Shown in pieces: positions 57,601 through 64,000 of a DNA stretch of 64,000 nt. Source of the DNA: an uncultured Desulfatiglans sp. (lineage in GTDB: Bacteria > Desulfobacterota > DSM-4660 > Desulfatiglandales > Desulfatiglandaceae); the NCBI GenBank assembly GCA_900498135.1, contig LR026961.1, positions 4,391,904 through 4,455,903 on the forward strand. Reading direction: 5' to 3'. The first letter of the stretch is position 1. Each line of letters starts with the position of its first letter. The position numbers were made by a program, and so were the translations under genes. Under the pieces are notes generated by a model. The model saw only the letters and a program-made list of their open reading frames with translations. It ran no database searches and was not told the DNA's origin.

Positions 57601-58494
57601 ATGACCAAACCCGTCTCCTTCGACCTTATCCACATCGAACAGGACCTTCCCGGTTTTGCGCCCTTTTTCGGCGCCTGGCTCTGCGAAGGGCCTTTGAACC
57701 TGGTCATCGATGTCGGCCCTGCGCGAACAGCAGGCCGGCTGATCGCTTCCCTCCGGTCACATCGCTTGGCCCGGCTCGATTACGTCCTGCTCACTCACGT
57801 CCATATCGATCACTGCGGCGCACTCGCCGCCCTTCTCGAGGCTTATCCCTCCGCGAAGGTCATCTGCCACGCCGCAGGTCTTCCCTTCCTCGTCAATCCG
57901 GAAAAATTATGGAAGGGCAGCCTGGCCGTCCTCGGCGAACTGGCCGAAGCGTACGGTGCGCCCGAACGGATCCGGCCGGAAAAACTGATCGCCCATCCGG
58001 AGGCCGCCATCGAAGGCTTGACAATCGCCGAAACCCCCGGGCACGCCCTCCATCACCTCAGTTACCTTTATGGCGGCCGCTTGTTCGCTGGAGAGGCCGC
58101 GGGCAACTACTTCAGGATCTCCGGGCGGGATTACCTCAGACCGGCGACCCCGCCGCGTTTCTTTCTCGACGTTTGCCTTCGAAGCGTGGACGCGCTCCTC
58201 GCCTTCGAAGACCAGCCCATCTGTTATGCGCATTGCGGATGGAACGAACATTCGCATCCCTGGCTGACCGCTTTTCGCGACCAGCTTCTGCTGTGGGCTG
58301 AAATCATCCAAGCCGAATTGCGGCGGGGTGATCGAGATGTCCTGGACAGGTGCGTTCGTGCGCTGCTCGCAAACGACTCGAATCTCGGCGCCTTCGAGGA
58401 CATGGACCCGCCCACCCAGGCCCGGGAAAGGACCTTCATAGCCAACGCCGTCAAAGGCTTCCTCGGTTATTTATCGTCTGACGTCAAGCTATGA
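57601..58494 (+). CDS. Metallo-beta-lactamase-fold hydrolase
   Basis: A 297-residue MBL-fold protein. The zinc motif THVHIDH is at 65-71, a second-site histidine lies in TPGHALHHLSYLYGG near 144-158, aspartate is replaced by glutamate in LFAGEAAGNYF near 163, and AHCGW near 210 supplies the final histidine. These features match the glyoxalase-II-like and other MBL hydrolases. Substrate is unknown. The ATG lies 70 bp after a repeat array, so its promoter must be inside or just after the repeats. Confidence 0.87.
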   Translation: MTKPVSFDLIHIEQDLPGFAPFFGAWLCEGPLNLVIDVGPARTAGRLIASLRSHRLARLDYVLLTHVHIDHCGALAALLEAYPSAKVICHAAGLPFLVNPEKLWKGSLAVLGELAEAYGAPERIRPEKLIAHPEAAIEGLTIAETPGHALHHLSYLYGGRLFAGEAAGNYFRISGRDYLRPATPPRFFLDVCLRSVDALLAFEDQPICYAHCGWNEHSHPWLTAFRDQLLLWAEIIQAELRRGDRDVLDRCVRALLANDSNLGAFEDMDPPTQARERTFIANAVKGFLGYLSSDVKL

Positions 58495-58570
58495 AAGAGC
58501 ACCGCGCTCCGGCCCGCAGAATAAGCAATCTGAAGTTGGACCAGAAACAAAGGTAGGGAATCCACTGATC

Positions 58571-59284
58571 ATGAAAAACAATGATTTCCTGGAGAAGGAA
58601 AATTTCCGGAGACTCATCGAAGCCGACGGCGCCGATCGGATCGAGGACCGGCTCAAGATAATCGACGCCTTTCTCAGTTCCGAAGAGCATATGACGCTCG
58701 AAGAGATCTACCGTCTCCTGAAAAGCAGAGGCGAAGATATCGAGCCCGAGTTCGTGCGTCAATGCCTCCACCGTATGGTGGACCTTGGCTTCGCGCAGAG
58801 GAAGGAATTCGCGGATCAGCCCATTCGCTACGAACATCGGCACCTGGGCATCCACCACGACCACCTGATCTGCACCAAATGCGGAAAGATCGTCGAATTC
58901 GTGAACGACGATCTCGAGAAGCTGCAGATAGCGATAGCCGCTCAGCACGGCTTTCACATCCTGCAGCACCGTCTGGAGATCTACGGCCTCTGCGACGCCT
59001 GTATGGCCCGGAGAAAACCGCTCATGCCCCTCTCGATGGCCAAACCGGGAGAGATCGTCGCGATCCGCGACATCGTAAGCGGCGCATTCTCGCGCGCCAG
59101 ACTGGCGGCCCTCGGGCTCCGCCTGGGAGACACCATCGAAATCATCAGCAATGCCGGACAGGGAAACCTCATCTTCGCCCACAATTGCAGCCGGATGGCC
59201 CTCGGGCGGGGCATCGCCCAAAAACTTCTCGTCTCCCCGGTGACACGCGAGACAGCACCGGTCTGCACCCAGCCCCTCGACTGA
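58571..59284 (+). CDS. Fur-family regulator fused to a FeoA domain
   Basis: A 237-residue two-domain protein. Residues about 20-150 are Fur-like: a winged-helix start (IIDAFLSSEEHMTLEEIYRLLK), HRHLGIHHDHLICTKCGKIVEF, and the structural zinc cysteines C101, C104, C141 and C144. Residues about 153-225 form a FeoA/SH3-like domain (LSMAKPGEIVAIRDIVSG, RLAALGLRLGDTIEIISN). It probably controls iron uptake. The FeoA part may sense metal or contact FeoB. No feoB is adjacent. Confidence 0.88.
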   Translation: MKNNDFLEKENFRRLIEADGADRIEDRLKIIDAFLSSEEHMTLEEIYRLLKSRGEDIEPEFVRQCLHRMVDLGFAQRKEFADQPIRYEHRHLGIHHDHLICTKCGKIVEFVNDDLEKLQIAIAAQHGFHILQHRLEIYGLCDACMARRKPLMPLSMAKPGEIVAIRDIVSGAFSRARLAALGLRLGDTIEIISNAGQGNLIFAHNCSRMALGRGIAQKLLVSPVTRETAPVCTQPLD

Positions 59285-59817
59285 AACCCATTTTTCCGAG
59301 GGTCTTGTTTCATCCCCGTCATTGTCGATTCCACCATGCGCCTCCCTCCTGCGCGAGAAACGCTTGCAAATCTTCCATGAAATGCTATGGTGGAAAAAAC
59401 GGTTTCAGACCCGCAAAGGCCCCCCGGCCTCAGCGATGCGGCACACAGGGGAGCCCCTCAGGCGGAATCGGCCTCTTCTGATCCAACGGTGCATCGAGGA
59501 TGCCTGAAACAGCCCCCCTATTTCTCAACAGGCGACTCTTCTCGTATTTCTTTCTGGTTCATGAACGTATCTCTGGACAGTTGACCATCGATCTCGACTA
59601 GACATCCAATCAGACCGGCCTCATCCCCCCCTCTGGTGCCGGCGCCCCTCGCAGAACAGGCAAGGCCCTTTAGGCTGGGCCCTTGGCATGCTGCAGCGAA
59701 AAGAAGGAATCGCAGGCGCGGTGACCCCCGGAGAAATCTCCGCGGCTGCATTGTGGTGCGGTGCGGTTTGTCGGATAGGAATTTAAGCGTTAACCTTAGC
59801 CGTTCAGGAGGTGTCCT
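59285..59817. other. Intergenic region without recognised features
   Basis: 533 bp with no gene I can support. A hexamer-like TTAAGCGTTAACC lies about 25 bp before the next ribosome binding site, but no full promoter can be assigned. Confidence 0.4.
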
Positions 59818-60387
59818 ATGTCCAACGGAGAAAGCCCCAAAGGAAACCCCGGGGTCGTGGGCCTGGCAGGTTTCGGGATGACAACGATGATCCTCCAGTT
59901 CCACAACGTAGGATGGTGCGGAGTGGGCCCGATCGTCGCCCTCGCCTTCATCTTCGGGGGCCTGGCGCAGATGATCGCCGGATTCCAGGAATACCAGTCC
60001 GGAAACAACTTCGGATACAGCGCATTCGTCGCCTATGGATCCTTCTGGATCGCCCTCGGGATCATCTTTCTGCTCAACCACTTCAACATCTATCATTCCA
60101 GCACTACGGACACCGGATGGTTTCTGATCGGCTGGACCCTTTATACCTTCATCATGTGGATACCAGCCATGAAGATCCACAGCGCCATGGCCATCACATT
60201 CACTCTGCTCCTGATCGGTTTCATCCTGCTGGACCTCGCCCATTTCGGCTACCCCGGGATGGTCAAGATCGCCGGCTACGAGCTCATGTTGTGCGCCCTG
60301 TCGGCCTGGTACATGATGGCCCATGTGATCTTCGCCCAGGTCTTCGGAAGGGATGTCCTGCCGGTCGGAAGCCCCTGGATCCGATAG
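59818..60387 (+). CDS. AceTr/SatP family acetate uptake transporter
   Basis: A 189-residue membrane protein with six helices of the GPR1/FUN34/YaaH family. It starts with NPGVVGLAGFGMTTMILQFHN (the NPAPLGL-like signature) and contains FGGLAQMIAGFQEYQSGNNFGYSAFVAYGSFWIALG, as in succinate-acetate permeases. It probably imports or exports acetate and related short acids, fitting an anaerobe that handles acyl-CoA and acetate. AGGAGGTGTCCT precedes the ATG. Confidence 0.9.
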   Translation: MSNGESPKGNPGVVGLAGFGMTTMILQFHNVGWCGVGPIVALAFIFGGLAQMIAGFQEYQSGNNFGYSAFVAYGSFWIALGIIFLLNHFNIYHSSTTDTGWFLIGWTLYTFIMWIPAMKIHSAMAITFTLLLIGFILLDLAHFGYPGMVKIAGYELMLCALSAWYMMAHVIFAQVFGRDVLPVGSPWIR

Positions 60388-60534
60388 ATACCGGCACCCA
60401 GATGCCGAAGAACGTCGCCCGCCGCCGGATCGACCGGAGAGGGCCGCAACGCAAGGAGTCCTCGGAGCCCCGCCGGCAGCCCCGTGAAAAGACATCCGGA
60501 CAGCAGAAATCCGCAATTTTCAAGGAGGGGGAAC

Positions 60535-61014
60535 ATGTCATTGATTCGTATCATCGCGATCCTCGGGATCCTGTTTCTCTCACCCTCGGCCCTGCGCGCC
60601 GAGGAAACGGCAACCAAGGAAGAGTGCGTCGTCAAGTGCTACGAAGCTGCGGCGACCCTCACATCACAGGGTCAGGAGGAGGCCGTCAGACTCATCAACG
60701 ACCCCAATGGACCTTTTGTCTGGAAGGACTCCTACGTCTTCCTGATGGACATCAACGGGAAGATGCTCGCCCATCCGATGCAGCCCGAACTGACCAAATA
60801 TGATCATGTTCTGCTGCTGACCGATCCCACCGGCAAGGCTCTTTTCGTCCACTTCGTGAACATTGCCAGAACCAGCGGCAGCGGCTGGGTCGATTACATG
60901 TGGCCCAAACCCGGCAAGACCACACCGACGAAGAAGACGACCTTCATCTACAGGATCCCAGACACCGATCTCTTCGTAGGCGCGGGTGTCTATGTCGCCG
61001 GAATGATATATTGA
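60535..61014 (+). CDS. Secreted single-Cache-domain protein
   Basis: A 159-residue periplasmic protein. The signal peptide MSLIRIIAILGILFLSPSALRA is followed by a Cache-like sensor domain: AVRLINDPNGPFVWKDSYVFLMDINGKMLAHPMQPEL and a C-terminal GAGVYVAGMIY. Cysteines in EECVVKCYEA may bind a ligand or heme. It resembles the ligand-binding part of chemoreceptors without any signalling domain. It lies 147 bp after the acetate transporter gene and next to a histidine kinase without a periplasmic domain, so a shared sensory role is possible. AAGGAGGGGGA precedes the ATG. Confidence 0.8.
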   Translation: MSLIRIIAILGILFLSPSALRAEETATKEECVVKCYEAAATLTSQGQEEAVRLINDPNGPFVWKDSYVFLMDINGKMLAHPMQPELTKYDHVLLLTDPTGKALFVHFVNIARTSGSGWVDYMWPKPGKTTPTKKTTFIYRIPDTDLFVGAGVYVAGMIY

Positions 61015-61017
61015 ATG

Positions 61018-61133
61018 AGATTTTTTTGGCCAAATCAGGGAAATTCATTGCTTGTGCGGAGACGACCTGCAGGCCCGCCGCACAAGCAAACGCACACATA
61101 GACGCCGAGATGGCCAGAGAGTCCCTTTCCTGA
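61018..61133 (+). repeat. Dispersed palindromic repeat, copy 7 (diverged)
   Basis: TTTGGCCAAATCAGGG, then GCTTGTGCGGAGACGACCTGCA with GGCCCGCCGCACAAGC, and GACGCCGAGATGGCCAGA. The hairpin is retained (61049-61087) with substitutions on both arms. It separates two convergent genes and could act as a terminator for both. Confidence 0.8.
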
Positions 61134-61139
61134 GGAAAC

Positions 61140-63827
61140 TCAGAGGGGCATAAGGATCCGGAGCACCAGCGTGTCCGGCTTTTCGAGCCTGACATCGATG
61201 TCGCCCCCATGCTTGTTGATGACGATCTTGGAGAGCGGGAGGTCCGCCGTGTCGTATGCCTTTTCAGACGAGATGAATGGGTAGAAGAAATGCTCGACAT
61301 CATCCCTTGAAACGTGTTTGACCGGGTATTTCATCACCAGTTTGAGAACCGCGTCGGCTGCAGTGGTGCTAATGAGAAGCTCCCCTCCGTCCTCGATCTG
61401 GTTGATCGCCTGCTTGATCAGGGTCTCCAGGACGAGTTCGATCTGCAGGCGGTCGACGGTGATCTCGGGCACATCCGGGCTGAGATCGAGCCGCACCGCG
61501 ACGCCGCTTTCTCTCAGTTCGGACTCGACCGCGTTCAGGGCGTTCTCGACGAGCGCGTTGGGATCGTTCTTCGAAAGGTACAACTTGACCGGCTGCAGGT
61601 AGTTGAGGATCATGCGGAGGATCGTCTCCAGACGGCGAACCTCCTTGACGATGATCTCCACCTTCGCGCGGTTGGGATCGTCGTGATCCATCGAGGCCAG
61701 AAGCCGCCTCGCAAACCCGCCGGCCGACACCAGCGGATTGCGGATTTCATGGGCCAGCCGGGCGGAGACCTCCGTAATGGTCTTCTGCTCTTCGGCACGC
61801 ACCAGCTCTTCCCGCAGCTTGATCCGGCTGGTAACGTCCATGATGATCCCGTCCGCCCCCTTGATCCGGCCGTCCGGCGATTCAAACGGGATGGCGTGAT
61901 CCATCACGTAGACCACATGCCCCTTCTTGTGCCGGATGCGGTACTCGGCCAGAAACTCCTGACCCTTATGAAGCGTTTTTTCACGGAGTTCTTTGACGAT
62001 CTCGAGGTCCTCGCTGCACACGCAGTCCTTCAAGAGCAAAGCGGGGCAGCGGAATATCTCGCCCGGGCTGTAGCCGAAGATCTCGGTGACGAAATGGTTG
62101 ACGAACAACACCTTGCCATCCAGTGAAACGCGGTAGACGACGAGCGGCACGTTCTCTACCAGGGTGCGGTACTTCTCCTCCGACTCGATCAGGTCCGCTG
62201 TCCTCTCCTTGACCAACTCCTCCAGATGATCGCGATGCCTGCGCAGCTCCTCCTCGGCCCGCCTCCGCTCGAGAAGCCGCCACATCCCCTGCATCAGGAG
62301 GGTGATCTGGCGGACATCCGACCCGTCATAATCCTCCGCCTTGTTGGCCACCCCCGCCAGGGCGACGATCCGGTCGCCTTCGAACACCGGGATATTCATG
62401 TGCCGGATCAGGCGTGGATGCCCCGCCGGAATCCCTTTCTTCCATGGGTTGGGGGCGCAGTAGTCATTGGTGATCACGGGTTTTCGCTGCCTCAACGCCT
62501 CTCCCCAGAGGCCCATGGTCTCCAGCTCAAACACGGTGGGTTTTGCCTCCACGGTGCACTCACGGGCCACCGCCGCCGACCAGGCGTGGATGGTCAATGT
62601 CCTACCGCCCGCATCGACAAAGCCCAAATATCCCATTTTGCTCTTCGTCAAAGACACAGCCTGATCGAGGGCGAATCCGGCGATCTCCTGCATCGACCCT
62701 TCGCCCATCTGGTTGAGTTTCAAAAGCGCCTCGAGGCGGGCCTCGTCAAGCCTCAAGGCGTCCTCCGTCAAATGGCGCTCGGTCAGATCCTGCAACGTCT
62801 CGATCGCGCCCATGATGGCGCCGTCGGAGCGTCTCAGAGGCACTGCGGTAAAAAACAGCCATTTACCCTTTTTACCGAGCGAGGGAAAGAACCGTTCGGC
62901 TTCCCAGGCGCCTTCCCTCACGACCGACGGACGATGGCAGTCCCCGTAATAGGCGGCCAACTTGGCCTCCGATGCCTGGTCCACGATCAGATCCGCCATG
63001 ACCGGCCGTTCCCCAGGATAAAAGGCACGCCATTGATCCCTCGTCCCGATCATCTTCTCCGCAGGGATCCCTGTCAGGGTTTCACACGCCTTGTTCCAGT
63101 GGGTGACGACATGGTCGGTATCGATCACAAAGGTGGGGATGGGGCTTCCCTGCACGATCTCGACCAGCGTCTTTTCGCGCTCCCTGACCGCTTCCTCCGC
63201 CCGGCGGCGCTCCTGCATCTCTTTTTTGAGGTCCTCGTTCGCCCCCTCCAGCTGTGCCGTCCTCTCCCTGACCATCACTTCGAGATGTTCACGATACCGC
63301 TGGAGTTCTTTTTCAATTCGTTTCTGTTCCGAGATGTCGCGCCCTTCCGGGATGAGATAAACGACCTCTCCCCGCTCGTCCCGGACCGGTTTCAACGAAA
63401 AATCGATGCAGCGCAACTCTCCGTCAACCGCTGTATGGGTAACTTCGAACCGCACAAACTCTCCGGAGGCAGCTCGTTTTACGGCCTCTTTGAGCCGCTC
63501 CTGCAGGGCTTTCGAATGCCGCCACCAGGGCGTGTCCCAGAACGGCTTGCCGATGACATCCGAAGGCCGGGCGCCGGTGAATTGCAGGGCGGTCCTGTTG
63601 GCCTCCACGAGGGTGCCGTCCGGGGTCAAAAGCCCGATGAACTGAAAGGTCTGGTCGAAGATCACCCGGCACTTCCGCTCGTATTCGCGCAGCGCCGCCT
63701 CCATTCTTCGCTGCTGCTCCTCATCGGCGCAGACCGTGCTCGAATCGGATTCCAGGGCCGCCAAACGCCCGCGCAATTCCCGCAAGTCACGCAGAAGCTC
63801 TTCTTTGGTCCTCGCTTCGTCCTTCAT
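61140..63827 (-). CDS. Cytoplasmic PAS-PAS-GAF-PAS histidine kinase
   Basis: An 895-residue soluble sensor kinase. The order is N-terminal coiled coil, PAS1 (CRVIFDQTFQFIGLLTPDG near 55), coiled coil, PAS2 (VEIVQGSPIPTFVIDTDHVV near 226), GAF domain (LDQAVSLTKSKMGYLGFVDAGGR near 393 to about 530), coiled coil, PAS3 (YRTLVENVPLVVYRVSLDGK near 570), HisKA with LAHEIRNPL near 708 and the catalytic domain. The ATP-binding part is degenerate. The N-box has INQIEDGGEL, but the DxGxG and GxGL motifs are not evident (YDTADLPLSKIVINKHGG). ATG 63827 is set by GGAGG. No transmembrane segment. Confidence 0.9.
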   Translation of the reverse strand: MKDEARTKEELLRDLRELRGRLAALESDSSTVCADEEQQRRMEAALREYERKCRVIFDQTFQFIGLLTPDGTLVEANRTALQFTGARPSDVIGKPFWDTPWWRHSKALQERLKEAVKRAASGEFVRFEVTHTAVDGELRCIDFSLKPVRDERGEVVYLIPEGRDISEQKRIEKELQRYREHLEVMVRERTAQLEGANEDLKKEMQERRRAEEAVREREKTLVEIVQGSPIPTFVIDTDHVVTHWNKACETLTGIPAEKMIGTRDQWRAFYPGERPVMADLIVDQASEAKLAAYYGDCHRPSVVREGAWEAERFFPSLGKKGKWLFFTAVPLRRSDGAIMGAIETLQDLTERHLTEDALRLDEARLEALLKLNQMGEGSMQEIAGFALDQAVSLTKSKMGYLGFVDAGGRTLTIHAWSAAVARECTVEAKPTVFELETMGLWGEALRQRKPVITNDYCAPNPWKKGIPAGHPRLIRHMNIPVFEGDRIVALAGVANKAEDYDGSDVRQITLLMQGMWRLLERRRAEEELRRHRDHLEELVKERTADLIESEEKYRTLVENVPLVVYRVSLDGKVLFVNHFVTEIFGYSPGEIFRCPALLLKDCVCSEDLEIVKELREKTLHKGQEFLAEYRIRHKKGHVVYVMDHAIPFESPDGRIKGADGIIMDVTSRIKLREELVRAEEQKTITEVSARLAHEIRNPLVSAGGFARRLLASMDHDDPNRAKVEIIVKEVRRLETILRMILNYLQPVKLYLSKNDPNALVENALNAVESELRESGVAVRLDLSPDVPEITVDRLQIELVLETLIKQAINQIEDGGELLISTTAADAVLKLVMKYPVKHVSRDDVEHFFYPFISSEKAYDTADLPLSKIVINKHGGDIDVRLEKPDTLVLRILMPL

Positions 63828-63900
63828 GTCAACTACCTCCCCCAGGGACAATCCCACCGCTCGATGGGAGTCCTAACCGGGCTCCTTCAACCTAAACCTA

Positions 63901-64000
63901 AGTGGTTTCCATCCGGAAATGGTCTTTTTGGCCAATCTCGGCGTCAATCTGCACGTTTGCTTGTGCGGCGACCTGCAGGTCGCCTCCGCGCAAACGCTTG
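63901..64000 (-). repeat. Dispersed palindromic repeat, copy 8, cut by the window end
   Basis: Reverse copy with TTTCCATCCGGAAATGGTC, GCCAATCTCGGCGTCAATC and a core at 63954-63996 that carries the central palindrome. It is nearly identical to the copy at 15301-15400 and continues beyond 64000. Confidence 0.9.

Overview
The window is GC-rich (low 60s % by eye) chromosomal DNA from a Gram-negative anaerobe, most likely a Desulfobacterota sulfate reducer or syntroph (older name Deltaproteobacteria). This placement is an inference. It rests on a selenocysteine-type HdrA with MvhD, HdrB and HdrC modules, a ferredoxin-linked 2-oxoacid oxidoreductase, LpxI instead of LpxH, a MucR/Ros zinc-finger regulator, an acyl-CoA dehydrogenase and an archaeal-type thymidylate synthase. 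No rRNA, tRNA, CRISPR array, prophage or complete transposase gene was recognised.

Layout. 0-9.6 kb is housekeeping and accessory metabolism: acyl-CoA dehydrogenase, a PPC/DUF296 protein, an RseC-like membrane protein, sirtuin, Hsp20, RlmKL, an Old Yellow Enzyme relative and MarC. 9.6-11.7 kb is gene-poor, with repeats, a perfect palindrome, a MucR-type regulator and an AT-rich stretch. 11.7-16.9 kb carries a YvlD-type membrane protein, icd, mnmG and purA. 17.3-28.2 kb is the most interesting part. Behind a near-consensus promoter lie a ferredoxin and three 2-oxoacid:ferredoxin oxidoreductase subunits, then a 1133-residue HdrA/GltD-like mosaic flavoprotein, an MvhD-HdrC-HdrB fusion, and an HdrA read through an in-frame UGA with a SECIS-like hairpin. 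The MvhD tail of that HdrA is split off by two identical 125-bp hairpin-bearing repeats. The set suggests a machine that channels electrons among ferredoxin, NAD(P)H and a thiol or disulfide carrier during 2-oxoacid or acyl-CoA metabolism, possibly by flavin-based bifurcation.

28.2-36.6 kb holds a TIM-barrel protein, a DHH phosphoesterase, mgtE, an AT-rich element bounded by 14-bp inverted repeats, an unknown protein, a BASS-family transporter, the thymidylate synthase and rlmN. 37.1-40.3 kb is hisI, hisG, an aminotransferase and engB. 40.3-54.0 kb on the minus strand is a compact outer-membrane biogenesis operon: lysS, lolC/E, lolD, bamA, skp, lpxD, fabZ, lpxA, lpxI, a Gfo/Idh oxidoreductase, lpxB and an NtrC-type regulator. 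54.5-63.8 kb holds an amidohydrolase, a GGDEF response regulator, a metallo-beta-lactamase-fold protein, a Fur-FeoA fusion, an acetate-uptake-type transporter, a secreted Cache protein and a multi-PAS histidine kinase.

A dispersed palindromic repeat family (core about 96 bp with an 18-bp perfect palindrome) recurs between genes in both orientations near 9.65, 15.35, 57.15-57.5, 61.05 and 63.95 kb. Decayed copies lie near 4.3 and 11.6 kb and a possible one near 32.4 kb.
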